Notes: generated by a model from the letters alone, not told the origin. Counted from the stretch's first letter, positions 1 through 7,271 are shown. The stretch is 17,695 nt of DNA from an uncultured Eubacteriales bacterium (GCA_900552015.1 URXY01000041.1:1-17695), one strand, 5' to 3'. A program made the numbers and translations.

Positions 1-65
1 CGTATTCCACGGGGGCGTTCTTGCCTTCCGCTGCGGGCACGAGCATGGCGGCCATGATACAATAA
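1..65 (+). CDS. Possible C-terminal end of an unrecognised protein (partial)
   Basis: Reading the third plus frame gives about 20 residues (ending GTSMAAMIQ) and a TAA stop at 63-65. A hairpin at 75-97 starts about 10 bases after this stop, which is where an intrinsic terminator of a plus-strand gene would sit. This is the main support. Against it, codon choice is not convincing (it uses ATA, CAA, CCT and GCT). The minus strand also reads openly from an ATG at 55 to the edge with codons more like the neighbouring genes, but it has no ribosome binding site. The family cannot be recognised from this fragment. Confidence 0.25.
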   Translation, partial: YSTGAFLPSAAGTSMAAMIQ

Positions 66-74
66 AAATATCTT

Positions 75-100
75 AACGGGCGCTTGATGCGCCCGTTCTT
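75..100 (+). terminator. Intrinsic terminator-like hairpin upstream of the EamA gene
   Basis: A perfect 9-bp stem (AACGGGCGC / GCGCCCGTT) with a 5-base loop TTGAT is followed by a short T-rich tail (CTT). It lies between the gene end at 65 and the EamA start at 124. The weak T tail makes it a modest terminator. Confidence 0.55.
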
Positions 101-123
101 AAAATGAGAGAGGAAGAGATAGA

Positions 124-1011
124 ATGGACCGTCAACGGAAAGCAGACATGATGCTGCTGCTTGCCACAGGCCTTTGGGGCATCTCCAACTGCCTGACTTC
201 GATCTGCCTGAACGAATTGCAGCCGCTCACGCTGAACGCATTCCGCTTTATCACGGGCTTTCTGGTGCTGGGTGCCATTTACTTCAAGCGGCTGCGCGGC
301 GTGAACAAAAAAACGCTCCGATACAGCGTCCTTGTGGGCCTGTCGCTTGTGGTGGTGTACGCCGGCGCGACCTACGGCGTGATGTATACGTCCGTCTCCA
401 ATGCCGGGTTTATCGGCGCGATGACGGTCCTGTTCACGCCGCTTTTTGAATTTATCCTGTACCGCAAAAAACCGGGCAAAAAGTTCAGCTTCGCGCTCCT
501 GCTGTGCCTCATCGGCATCGCGATGCTCACGCTGAACGAGACGCTCAAGCCCGCACTGGGCGATATCATCTGCCTGCTGGTGCCGACGTTCTACGCCGTC
601 GACCTCATGCTGACGGAGAAGGCTGTGGCCGACCCGGAGGTCGACCCGCTGGCGCTCGGCGTCTGCGACCTCGCGGTCGTGGGCGTGGTGATGCTCGTGC
701 TGTCGCTTTTGGTGGAAACGCCCGCGCTGCCACAGTCGCCGAAGGTCTGGGTCTCGGCACTGTTTCTTGGTATCTTCTGTTCGGGCGTGTGCCTTGTGCT
801 GCAAAGCGTGTATCAAAAGGACACCACAGCGACCCGCGCGGGTCTCATTTTCACGCTCGAGCCGGTCTTCTCTGCGATCTTCGCGTTTTTCCTGCTCGGC
901 GAGCGGCTCGGCGTCAAGGGCTATATTGGCGCGGCGCTGATGCTCATGAGCCTTGTCGTGATGGAGGTCGAGCTCCCGTTTTTTGACGAAAAGGCGGAAA
1001 AAGCGGATTAA
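124..1011 (+). CDS. EamA/DMT-superfamily transporter
   Basis: This 295-residue protein is almost entirely hydrophobic, with about ten predicted membrane segments arranged as two EamA repeats, the usual architecture and length of drug/metabolite transporter (DMT) superfamily exporters. Recognisable features are the early segment with LLLATGLWGISNCLTS, the sequence FIGAMTVLFTPLFE closing the first half, and LIFTLEPVFSAIFAFFLLGE in the second half, which matches the conserved family motif near membrane segment 9. The ATG at 124 has a purine-rich site (GAGGAAGAG) just upstream. Substrates in this family range from amino acids to nucleosides and cannot be read from sequence. It is followed after about 107 bases by a regulator on the same strand. 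The family call is secure; the substrate is unknown. Confidence 0.93.
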   Translation: MDRQRKADMMLLLATGLWGISNCLTSICLNELQPLTLNAFRFITGFLVLGAIYFKRLRGVNKKTLRYSVLVGLSLVVVYAGATYGVMYTSVSNAGFIGAMTVLFTPLFEFILYRKKPGKKFSFALLLCLIGIAMLTLNETLKPALGDIICLLVPTFYAVDLMLTEKAVADPEVDPLALGVCDLAVVGVVMLVLSLLVETPALPQSPKVWVSALFLGIFCSGVCLVLQSVYQKDTTATRAGLIFTLEPVFSAIFAFFLLGERLGVKGYIGAALMLMSLVVMEVELPFFDEKAEKAD

Positions 1012-1118
1012 AGACCCATTCGCCACGTTTGGTTGCGGCCCTGCAAGGCTTAGCTGGTGGCGTTTTTCACCGCCGCTGGCTATACTGGGTGCATCAAAGC
1101 AAACGGAGGATATGAAAA

Positions 1119-1805
1119 ATGACCATGGGAGAAAAATTGCAGCTACTGCGCAAGTCGCGCGGGCTGTCGCAGGAGCAGCTCGCCGCAGAGCTGGACGTTT
1201 CACGGCAGGCCATCAGCAAGTGGGAGTGCGGCGACTCAACACCCGACCTCGACAAGCTGCGCGCCATCTGCACCTATTTCGGCGTGACAACGGATCACCT
1301 CATCTGGGAAAATGAAGAGGACGCTCCGAAGGCGGCCGTGCCGGAGAAGGAGCGTGCCTTGCGCGGCAGGAATGAGGTTTTCAGCAATGCGCTGCTGTCG
1401 GCGCTGCTGCTCGCGGGCATCGCAGCGCTGTGGGGCAGTCTGCGCATCAGCTTTACAAGAGACGCTGTGGTGCACATTATCCTTGCCGTGGCAGCGATCG
1501 CTGCCGCGATACTTTCAATGACCGCTTGGAAGCAGCGGGGCAGAGTGATTGCCCTGCTTATCGCCGCGACCGGCGCAGCTTTGGCGCTCTCCCGATTGGC
1601 AGCCATGCTTGTCTATCTCGCAGATCTGTGGTCAGGGTCGAGAGCGTATGCGGACGGAGGCGACTGGCCAATCGTTTGGGAGAGCGCGGGGACGTGGCTG
1701 CGGCATGACTGGCCCTACTATCTATTCTATCTTGCCCTGATCGCGGGCGGGTTTTGGCTTGCGCGGCGGCTCAAAAAGAAGGAGAAGGCGAATGACGACC
1801 TTTGA
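1119..1805 (+). CDS. XRE-family transcriptional regulator with a C-terminal membrane region
   Basis: This 228-residue protein has an N-terminal helix-turn-helix of the XRE/Cro type (about residues 5-60: LQLLRKSRGLSQEQLAAELD, then VSRQAISKWECGDSTPDLDK). A polar linker follows, and then about four hydrophobic segments between residues 90 and 220 (for example HIILAVAAIAAAIL and YYLFYLALIAGGFWLARRL). Membrane-tethered XRE regulators of this layout are common in Clostridia; what they sense is usually unknown. The start at 1119 is set by GGAGG at 1105-1109, nine bases upstream; the ATG at 1112 is out of frame. Its end overlaps the next gene by 14 bases, so the two are probably translated from one transcript. 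No clear promoter was seen. Confidence 0.9.
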   Translation: MTMGEKLQLLRKSRGLSQEQLAAELDVSRQAISKWECGDSTPDLDKLRAICTYFGVTTDHLIWENEEDAPKAAVPEKERALRGRNEVFSNALLSALLLAGIAALWGSLRISFTRDAVVHIILAVAAIAAAILSMTAWKQRGRVIALLIAATGAALALSRLAAMLVYLADLWSGSRAYADGGDWPIVWESAGTWLRHDWPYYLFYLALIAGGFWLARRLKKKEKANDDL

Positions 1806-2118
1806 CAAAGTGTACGCCGCGGTAAAGCTCATTCCGCGCGGAAGCGTTGCGACCTACGGGCAGATCGCCGCGGCGATCGGAAACAAGCGCCTTGCCCGCG
1901 TCGTCGGCTATGCGCTGCACGTGAACCCCGCGCCGGGCGTCATCCCGTGCCACCGCGTCGTCAAGCGGGACGGAGAGGTGTCGAGCGCGTTCGCCTTCGG
2001 CGGCGCAAACAGGCAGGTCGCGCTGCTGAGGGACGAGGGCGTCGGCTTTCTGGATGACAGCCATGTTGACATGAAGAATTACTGCGTCCGTGCCCTGCCG
2101 CTCATCTTAGAAGAATGA
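1792..2118 (+). CDS. MGMT-family DNA alkyltransferase, short form (DNA-binding domain only)
   Basis: This 108-residue protein matches the C-terminal DNA-binding and active-site domain of O6-alkylguanine-DNA alkyltransferases. It shows the helix-turn-helix region (FDKVYAAVKLIPRGSVATYG, QIAAAIG), the arginine-finger area around ARVVGYAL, and the PCHRVV motif carrying the alkyl-acceptor cysteine. Alkyltransferase-like (ATL) proteins have tryptophan in place of that cysteine, so this one keeps the residue needed for repair. The Ogt/Ada N-terminal domain is absent, as in other short bacterial MGMT-family proteins. The ATG at 1792 has AAGGAGAAGG just upstream and lies inside the end of the XRE gene. 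Whether the short form truly removes alkyl groups is not decided by sequence. Confidence 0.88.
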   Translation: MTTFDKVYAAVKLIPRGSVATYGQIAAAIGNKRLARVVGYALHVNPAPGVIPCHRVVKRDGEVSSAFAFGGANRQVALLRDEGVGFLDDSHVDMKNYCVRALPLILEE

Positions 2119-2158
2119 AAAAGAAGTGTTCCATCATTTGATGGAACACTTCTTTTTT
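2118..2158. terminator. Bidirectional intrinsic terminator between convergent genes
   Basis: A perfect stem of about 19 bp (A-run, GAAGTGTTCCATCA, a TT loop, then the exact complement ending in TTTTTT) starts at the MGMT stop codon and ends two bases before the stop of the minus-strand DUF554 gene. A-run and T-run flanks make it work in both directions. Confidence 0.93.
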
Positions 2159-2160
2159 GC

Positions 2161-2847
2161 TTACAGGAATCGGCACAGTAAGATCGGCAGGAACACGGCG
2201 GGGACGTAGTTCATCACCTTGATTTTCGTCAGGCCCAGCATGTTGAGGGACAGGCCGAGAATGAGGATGGAGCCGACGCACTTCATCTCGAGGATGACCG
2301 CTTCTGTGAGATACGGCGCGAGGAACGACGCACCCAGCGCGATGGAACCCTGATAGAGGAAGATAGGGATAGCTGAAAGCGCGACGCCGATGCCGAGGGT
2401 CGAGGCGTAGACGACGGAGATGATGCCGTCGAGCAGCGCCTTGGCGTAGAGCGTCGAGTGGTCGCCGGTCAGACCGGAGTCGAGCGCGCCCATGATGGCC
2501 ATCGCGCCCACACAGAAGAGGAGCGAGGCCGTGACAAAGCCCTCGGAAAGCGACGTTTTTGAGCCTTTTCCGCCGAATTTGCGCTCGACCCAGTCGCCGA
2601 GCCGGTGCATATGTTCGTCGAGCTGCAAAAGCTCGCCGAGGACCGCGCCGATCGCGATCGAGAGGATGGCGACAAGCGTGTTTTCGCCCGCGAGCATGCC
2701 GTCCACGCCGATGTAGAGCACGCAGAGCGCCGCGCCCTTTTCCATTGCGTCGCTGAAGCGCTCGGGGATAAACTTGCCGAGCAGAAGTCCGGCGATGCTG
2801 CCCGCGACGATCGCGGCGGAATTGACGATGGTACCGGTCAAAATCAT
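2161..2847 (-). CDS. DUF554 family membrane protein (YqgA-like)
   Basis: This 228-residue polytopic membrane protein begins with MILTGTIVNSAAIVAGSIAG, the typical DUF554 opening, followed by LLLGKFIP. Other family-like stretches are FVTASLLFCVGAMAIMGALD and ASTLGIGVALSAIP. About six to seven membrane segments are expected. The biochemical function of DUF554 (E. coli YqgA) is not established; it has been proposed to be a transporter. The start at 2847 is chosen over an upstream in-frame possibility because it matches the family N-terminus, has AAGAAGG upstream, and overlaps the tcdA stop as ATGA, which implies translational coupling. Transcription ends at the shared hairpin 2118-2158. Confidence 0.88.
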   Translation of the reverse strand: MILTGTIVNSAAIVAGSIAGLLLGKFIPERFSDAMEKGAALCVLYIGVDGMLAGENTLVAILSIAIGAVLGELLQLDEHMHRLGDWVERKFGGKGSKTSLSEGFVTASLLFCVGAMAIMGALDSGLTGDHSTLYAKALLDGIISVVYASTLGIGVALSAIPIFLYQGSIALGASFLAPYLTEAVILEMKCVGSILILGLSLNMLGLTKIKVMNYVPAVFLPILLCRFL

Positions 2848-3581
2848 TGGCTGCCGCCTTCTTTCTTTTTCTCGTATCCGGCAAGCGCCAGAATGACATC
2901 GCCCGCCATCATGAGCCCTGCACAGCCTGGGACCCAAACTAAACTTGCCGGCACGCTGCGGCGGCCCGGCGGGGGCGCTTCCAGCGCCTCTGGTTTGGCG
3001 GGAAGTTCCGGGGAATAGACCACACGCAGATGTTTGATACCGCGTTGGCGCAGCTCCTTGCGCATCACGCGCGCAAGAGAGCAGTTGCGCGTTTTGGAAA
3101 TGTCGGTGATGCAGAGCTGTGAGGCGTCAAGCTTGTTGCCCGTGCCCATAGCGGAGATAATGGGGATGCCTTGCGCCTGCGCGGTCTGGATGAGGTCGAG
3201 CTTGCTCGAAACGGTGTCGATGGCGTCGATGATGTAGTCATAGTGCGCGGTGAAGAACTCCTTGCGGTGTGCGGCGTCGTAGCGTGCGCAGATGAGGTGC
3301 AGCCTGACGTCCGGGGCAATGTCATAGCAGCGCGCGGCGAGGGCGTCGGTCTTGTTCCGGCCGACAGTGGAGTGCAGTGCTTCGAGCTGGCGGTTCAGGT
3401 TCGTGGGCGCGACGGTGTCATCGTCGATGAGCGTCAGCTCGCCGACGCCTGAGCGCACCAGCGCTTCGACCGCGTAGCTGCCGACGCCGCCAAGGCCGAA
3501 TACAGCTACGTGGCTGTGCCTGAGTGCGTCCATTGCCTCGTCGCCGAGCAGCATCTGCGTGCGTAAAAACTGGTTATCCAT
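2844..3581 (-). CDS. tcdA: tRNA threonylcarbamoyladenosine dehydratase (TcdA), ThiF/E1-like
   Basis: This 245-residue member of the ThiF/MoeB/HesA superfamily closely fits TcdA (CsdL), which uses ATP to cyclise N6-threonylcarbamoyladenosine (t6A) at position 37 of ANN-decoding tRNAs into ct6A. The nucleotide-binding glycine loop GLGGVGS is at residues 29-35, followed by the acidic LIDDD (51-55), NLNRQ (61-65) and the conserved lysine in GRNK (about 77). IIDAIDTVSSKLDLI and ISAMGTGNKLD are typical of TcdA rather than MoeB or ThiF. No C-terminal rhodanese domain is present. The start at 3581 has GAGGA upstream. It is coupled to the DUF554 gene by a 4-base overlap. Other genes of the same tRNA pathway (tsaB, tsaE) lie about 2.5-3.6 kb away. 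Confidence 0.92.
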   Translation of the reverse strand: MDNQFLRTQMLLGDEAMDALRHSHVAVFGLGGVGSYAVEALVRSGVGELTLIDDDTVAPTNLNRQLEALHSTVGRNKTDALAARCYDIAPDVRLHLICARYDAAHRKEFFTAHYDYIIDAIDTVSSKLDLIQTAQAQGIPIISAMGTGNKLDASQLCITDISKTRNCSLARVMRKELRQRGIKHLRVVYSPELPAKPEALEAPPPGRRSVPASLVWVPGCAGLMMAGDVILALAGYEKKKEGGSQ

Positions 3582-3614
3582 AGCAGGTCCTCAAAACTGT
3601 AAAATGTGAAAAGG

Positions 3615-3643
3615 AAAGCTGCCGGTCATCGACCGGCAGCTTT
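3615..3643 (-). terminator. Intrinsic terminator downstream of the foldase gene
   Basis: A perfect 13-bp stem (AAAGCTGCCGGTC / GACCGGCAGCTTT) with loop ATC lies between the minus-strand foldase stop (3661) and the tcdA start (3581). The A/T flanks on both sides allow termination in the minus direction. A separate tcdA promoter is not obvious in the remaining 30 bases, so some read-through is possible. Confidence 0.85.
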
Positions 3644-3660
3644 TTAGATCGTGAAAGGTC

Positions 3661-5106
3661 TTAGCCGACGTACTTCATACCGTCGAGCTGCTCAGCCTCC
3701 ACACCGTCGGTGATGGAACTGTACCACTCGTCGTATGCGTTGCTCTTGAGGGTGGTCTCCGCCTGGTCGTACCAGTAGGGATTCTCACTCGTGCTCACGA
3801 AGTACATCACATGGAAGCCGTTGCTGGATTCGACGATGCCGGTGTCGCCCGGCTGGCGGGAGGGGTCGAAGCACCAGTCCTCAAAGGAGGCGACCATCTG
3901 ACCCTTGTAGATGTTGGAGTACAGGCCGCCGTTGCTGGCGCTGCCGGGGTCGGTGGAGTTGGCGACGGCCAGCGCGGCGAAGGCATCCTCGGTCTTCTCA
4001 CCGTCGTTGTACTGCTGCAGGAGCTCGTTGGCCTTGTCCTCGCTGTCGACGAGGATGTGGCGCACGGAAACGGCGTGGTAGTCGTTGCGGCTGCGGGAGT
4101 GGAAGAGAACAGCGTAATAACCCTTTTCACCGTTGGCGGCGACAGTGGTGTCGCCCTCCTGACGGGCGTCGTCAAACGCCCAGGTCAGCATATCGGAGGT
4201 GCTGTTCGTGACGTTGGCGGCGTGGGTGTAGGTACCTTCCATATCCTCGCCGATGGCGTCGAAAGCCTCGCCCTGCGCATAGCGGGAAAGAGCGGTCTCG
4301 GCCTTCTGCTTGGCCTCTTCCAGGAGCTGGGCCTTTTCCTCGTCGGTCGCATCGCTGTCAGCAGCGGAGTAGAAGAGAATGTATTCGATGTCGGCGCTCT
4401 GATAGCTCTTGGGGTCAGCGTCGTAGGCGGCCTGGATATCGTCGTCGCTGTACTCAAGGGAGTTCACATAGTCGACGGAATAGGCCTGCGCAAGGGCGGC
4501 AAGGCGCACGTTGCGCTCGAAGACGGCCTTGTTGACCAGCGGGCCGCACACAGACTTGATGTACTGGCTGCGGGTGATGCCGGCGGCGGAGGCGTAGGTG
4601 TCGAGATCGCTGTAGGTCTGCTTCACAGCCTCATCCATGGCCTCGCTGCCGTCAAAACCGGCTTCCTCAGCCTTCTGCGCGAGCAGGGCGTAGGCGGTCA
4701 GGCTGTCGATGGCCTGATCGCGGAAGTAGTCGTACCACGTGCCGCCGTCGGTCATGGAGCAGTCCTGATCTTTGAGCGACTTGGACGTATCCAAGCCAAA
4801 CATACTCAGATTCGAGGAATACTGGGTAACAAAGCTGTTGTAGGCGGTGTAGTAGTAGTAATCCACGTCAGCGGCGGTGTAGGTCTCGCTGCCGATGGTG
4901 ACGGCCTTGGCATTGCGCTCGATGACCTTGGAGTTCGCCACGATGACGACGACGGCGACCAGCACGAAGACAACAGCGATCGCGATATACATGATGTTGC
5001 TGCGGCGGGCCTTGGCCTGTTCCTCGCGCTCGCGCTGCGTGCGTGCGTCGGTGAGACCGGTGGTCACCTGCTCCTGACGGGCTTTCTTTTCTCTGGATGC
5101 ACTCAT
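3661..5106 (-). CDS. Membrane-anchored peptidylprolyl isomerase (PpiC/parvulin, PrsA/SurA-like foldase)
   Basis: This 481-residue protein has a charged cytoplasmic N-terminus (residues 1-36), one membrane helix at about 38-58 (MYIAIAVVFVLVAVVVIVAN) and a long acidic extracytoplasmic part. Residues 75-240 form the helical SurA/trigger-factor-like chaperone region. Residues 344-437 form a parvulin domain (VSVRHILVD, then DAFAALA, STDPGSASNGGLY and NGFHVMYF). Residues 239-336 look like a second, degenerate parvulin module. Proteins of this kind fold secreted proteins outside the membrane. There is no lipobox, so unlike classical PrsA it is anchored by a helix and not by lipid. The ATG at 5106 is preferred over an in-frame TTG at 5127 because GAGAGG lies between them. 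It has its own promoter and terminator, so it is probably monocistronic. Confidence 0.88.
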   Translation of the reverse strand: MSASREKKARQEQVTTGLTDARTQREREEQAKARRSNIMYIAIAVVFVLVAVVVIVANSKVIERNAKAVTIGSETYTAADVDYYYYTAYNSFVTQYSSNLSMFGLDTSKSLKDQDCSMTDGGTWYDYFRDQAIDSLTAYALLAQKAEEAGFDGSEAMDEAVKQTYSDLDTYASAAGITRSQYIKSVCGPLVNKAVFERNVRLAALAQAYSVDYVNSLEYSDDDIQAAYDADPKSYQSADIEYILFYSAADSDATDEEKAQLLEEAKQKAETALSRYAQGEAFDAIGEDMEGTYTHAANVTNSTSDMLTWAFDDARQEGDTTVAANGEKGYYAVLFHSRSRNDYHAVSVRHILVDSEDKANELLQQYNDGEKTEDAFAALAVANSTDPGSASNGGLYSNIYKGQMVASFEDWCFDPSRQPGDTGIVESSNGFHVMYFVSTSENPYWYDQAETTLKSNAYDEWYSSITDGVEAEQLDGMKYVG

Positions 5107-5166
5107 TTGTTTGTTCAGTCCTCTCAATTAGTGGGGTGTTGCTTGGGGTCATTCAAATGCCTGACC

Positions 5167-5195
5167 ATTATAACGAATGAAATTCAAGATTGCAA
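5167..5195 (-). promoter_or_regulatory. Sigma-A-type promoter of the foldase gene
   Basis: On the minus strand TTGCAA (5190-5195), a 17-base spacer and a perfect TATAAT (5167-5172) point toward the foldase start at 5106, giving a leader of about 55 bases. Confidence 0.82.
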
Positions 5196-5274
5196 TGACA
5201 AAATTGTGAAGATTTGCGTTTACGGGGGAGATACGATCAAATTTGCCGCCCGCAGGCGGAAAACAATTAAAATC

Positions 5275-5307
5275 GTAATTCCTGACGACATGTGCGTCAG
5301 GAATTAC
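5275..5307 (-). terminator. Probable terminator of the upp transcript
   Basis: A perfect 13-bp stem (GTAATTCCTGACG / CGTCAGGAATTAC) with a 7-base loop. On the minus strand it is followed by a T-rich tail (GATTTTAATTGTTTT). It lies about 105 bases past the upp stop, upstream of the foldase promoter. Confidence 0.7.
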
Positions 5308-5308
5308 C

Positions 5309-5407
5309 CTTTGCGCAAAGCGAGTGTCGAATTGTCTGCTTGTGCAGACAATGAGGCACAGAGCGACGCGGATCTTTCTCCATGAAAGCGACGTAAGTCG
5401 GTTTCAT
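5309..5407. repeat. Cluster of consecutive inverted repeats in the gap downstream of upp
   Basis: The gene-free gap 5107-5412 holds, besides the foldase promoter and the terminator, three further inverted repeats: the palindrome CTTTGCGCAAAG (5309-5320), ATTGTCTGC / GCAGACAAT with loop TTGT (5331-5352), and an 11-bp stem with one mismatch, ATGAAAGCGAC / GTCGGTTTCAT (5382-5407). No convincing gene was seen here. The cluster could be a structured 3' UTR, a small RNA processed from the upp transcript, or a degenerate intergenic repeat. Confidence 0.6.
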
Positions 5408-5412
5408 TGAAG

Positions 5413-6057
5413 TTATTTCGTGCCGAAGATGCGGTCGCCCGCGTCGCCCAGGCCGGGGACGATGTAGCCGTGCTCGTTGAGGTGATCGTCGAGCGCGCCG
5501 GCGTAGATGTTGACGTCGGGGAACTTCTCCTGAACGGCCTTGATGCCCTCGGGAGCGGCGACGAGCACCATGAGCGTGATGTGCTTGCAGCCGCGCTTGA
5601 CCATCTCGCCGATGGCTTCGCAGGCAGAGCCGCCGGTGGCGAGCATCGGGTCGACAATCATCACGTCGCGCTCGGCCACGTCCTTGGGCATCTTGCAGAA
5701 GTAGGGGTGGGGCTCGAGCGTTTCTTCATCGCGGTACATGCCGATGTGGCCCACGCGGGCAGAGGGGACCATGCGCAGTACGCCGTCGACAAGGCCGAGA
5801 CCGGCGCGCAGGATGGGGACGACAACGAACTTCTTGCCCGCGAGCGTGGGGGCGTCCATCTCGCAGATGGGGGTCTTGATGTGCTTGGTGGTCAGCGGAA
5901 GGTCGCGCGTGGCCTCATAGGTGATGAGCATACCAATCTCGGACACGAGCTCGCGGAAATCCTTGACGCTGGTGTTTTCATCGCGCATGATGGTCAGCTT
6001 GTGGGCGACGAGGGGGTGGTTCATGATGTGTACTTTCTCGTTGAATTTGGCTTCCAT
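5413..6057 (-). CDS. upp: Uracil phosphoribosyltransferase
   Basis: This 214-residue cytosolic enzyme joins uracil to PRPP to form UMP in pyrimidine salvage. Length and sequence fit Upp throughout: the N-terminus with HPLVAHKLTIMRDENTS, the RDLPLTT segment (51-57), PILRAGLGLVDG (81-92), the PRPP-binding loop DPMLATGGS (136-144) and the C-terminal uracil-binding GYIVPGLGDAGDR (197-209). The start at 6057 has a strong GGAGGT about nine bases upstream. It follows tsaB on the same strand after 49 bases. A TATAAT-like sequence in that gap lies too close to the ribosome binding site to be a convincing promoter, so co-transcription with tsaE-tsaB is the simplest reading. Confidence 0.97.
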   Translation of the reverse strand: MEAKFNEKVHIMNHPLVAHKLTIMRDENTSVKDFRELVSEIGMLITYEATRDLPLTTKHIKTPICEMDAPTLAGKKFVVVPILRAGLGLVDGVLRMVPSARVGHIGMYRDEETLEPHPYFCKMPKDVAERDVMIVDPMLATGGSACEAIGEMVKRGCKHITLMVLVAAPEGIKAVQEKFPDVNIYAGALDDHLNEHGYIVPGLGDAGDRIFGTK

Positions 6058-6106
6058 TGCTTTGACCTCCGAAAAATTATATTTAAATTTGAATTTGCTT
6101 ACCGGT

Positions 6107-6805
6107 TTAGTTGGCCTTTGCGCTTTTCAGACGCTCGGCCTGCGCGGGGCGAAGATAGACGGGCAAAAGCTCCTGCGCGCTCACGGCTTCGCCGTGTGCA
6201 TAGGCGCGCTCGGCCGCAAGGCCAACGCCCACAGCGTTTTGATAAAGAAGCATACTCGGCGCGAGTGCGCATTTGACACCGTGCTCGCTTAAATAGCGAT
6301 AGCACAGCACGCCGCCGTCGCCGAGGATGGTGATGGGCTGCTGCTTGCCGGAAAGCTGCGCGCAGAGCTCTTCAAGCGAGATCGCGCGATCCGGCGTCAG
6401 GCGCGTGAGTTCGCCGCCATTCGCCTCGAAAACGGCGTTGTAGACCTGCGAGCGGCGCGCGTCCATCGCGCCGACGATAAGCCCGTCGATGTGCGCGGCA
6501 TTCTGCGCCATGGCCTCGAGCGTCGAAACGCCGAGGCACGGCTTGTCTGCGGCCCAGGCAAGGCCCTTGACCGCCGCAATGCCGATGCGAAGGCCCGTGA
6601 ACGAGCCCGGCCCCGCCGCGATGGCGATGGCATTGATATCATCGAGCGTCAGATCGGCGTTTTTGAGCATCGCATCCACCATCGGCAGAAGTGTCCGGCT
6701 GTGCGTCAGCCCCGTGCACTGATAGGCGGAGGCGAGCGGCGCGCCGTCTTCGACGACGGCGCAGGAAACGCTCTTCGCCGATGTTTCCAGAGCGAGAATT
6801 TTCAT
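6107..6805 (-). CDS. tsaB: tRNA threonylcarbamoyladenosine biosynthesis protein TsaB
   Basis: This 232-residue ASKHA-fold protein is the non-catalytic partner of TsaD in the bacterial complex that transfers the threonylcarbamoyl group to A37 of ANN-decoding tRNAs. It shows the N-terminal MKILALETSAKSVSCAVVED strand pair, the conserved THSRTLLPMVDAML, and the family signature GPGSFTGLRIGIAAVKGLA. Length is normal for TsaB. The start at 6805 overlaps the tsaE stop as ATGA and has AGGAGG about nine bases upstream inside tsaE, so translation is coupled. Clostridial tsaB is often followed by rimI and tsaD; here upp follows, so tsaD and tsaC must lie elsewhere. Confidence 0.95.
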   Translation of the reverse strand: MKILALETSAKSVSCAVVEDGAPLASAYQCTGLTHSRTLLPMVDAMLKNADLTLDDINAIAIAAGPGSFTGLRIGIAAVKGLAWAADKPCLGVSTLEAMAQNAAHIDGLIVGAMDARRSQVYNAVFEANGGELTRLTPDRAISLEELCAQLSGKQQPITILGDGGVLCYRYLSEHGVKCALAPSMLLYQNAVGVGLAAERAYAHGEAVSAQELLPVYLRPAQAERLKSAKAN

Positions 6806-7230
6806 GCGAATCTGCCTCCTGTGACCGTGATGGTGCGCCAGTCCTCGTGCTCGTCTGTGCGCGCGATATCGACGAAGATCGTATCGCCCGGCAGCGCGTC
6901 GGAGACGCGCTCGCTCCATTCGACGGCGCACACGCCGCCGCGGGCAAGGTAATCGTCCCAGCCGATGTCAAAGAGCTCGTCCGACGAGCCGAGGCGGTAC
7001 ATATCAAAGTGAAAAAGGGGAGTTTTGCCCTCGTATTCGTTCACGATGGTGAACGTCGGGCTCGTGACGCGCCCGCGGCAGCCGAGGCCGCGCGCAAGGC
7101 CACGCGTGAAGGCGGTCTTTCCCATGCCGAGCGAGCCTGTGAAGGCCAGCACATCGCCGGGGCGAAGCTCTTTGGCGAGCGCTTCGCCGATGGATTCCGT
7201 TTCCTGTGCACTGTGCGACAAAAACTGCAT
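6802..7230 (-). CDS. tsaE: tRNA threonylcarbamoyladenosine biosynthesis ATPase TsaE
   Basis: This 142-residue P-loop ATPase drives turnover of the TsaB-TsaD complex. It has the Walker A motif GSLGMGKT (32-39), the TsaE signature SPTFTIVNEY (57-66), HFDMYRL (74-80) and VEWSER (103-108), all in the expected order, at normal family length. The start at 7230 is chosen because AGGAGG lies about seven bases upstream and the protein then begins with the usual family N-terminus; longer in-frame starts would run into the promoter region. It is the first gene of the tsaE-tsaB-(upp) unit, driven by the promoter at 7272-7300 and divergent from the SEDS gene. Confidence 0.95.
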   Translation of the reverse strand: MQFLSHSAQETESIGEALAKELRPGDVLAFTGSLGMGKTAFTRGLARGLGCRGRVTSPTFTIVNEYEGKTPLFHFDMYRLGSSDELFDIGWDDYLARGGVCAVEWSERVSDALPGDTIFVDIARTDEHEDWRTITVTGGRFA

Positions 7231-7271
7231 TGCTTCGCCTCCTGACCCCATTTTGACCCATATTAGCAAAC

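Noticed and set aside
1058..1086. TATACT as the -10 of an XRE gene promoter
   Set aside because: No acceptable -35 is found at 16-18 bases spacing.
73..1203. Long minus-strand open frame of 376 codons opposite the EamA gene
   Set aside because: It is a frame shadow: Arg/His/Gln-rich composition with no domain, opposite a clear transporter, and crossing into the next gene.
3811..5385. Plus-strand open frame of 524 codons opposite the foldase gene
   Set aside because: It is Val/Gly-rich low-complexity translation, has no ribosome binding site, and the opposite strand encodes a recognisable foldase with promoter and terminator.
6078..6095. TATAAT-like sequence before upp as a promoter
   Set aside because: No acceptable -35 at the right spacing, and the transcript would start inside the upp ribosome binding site.
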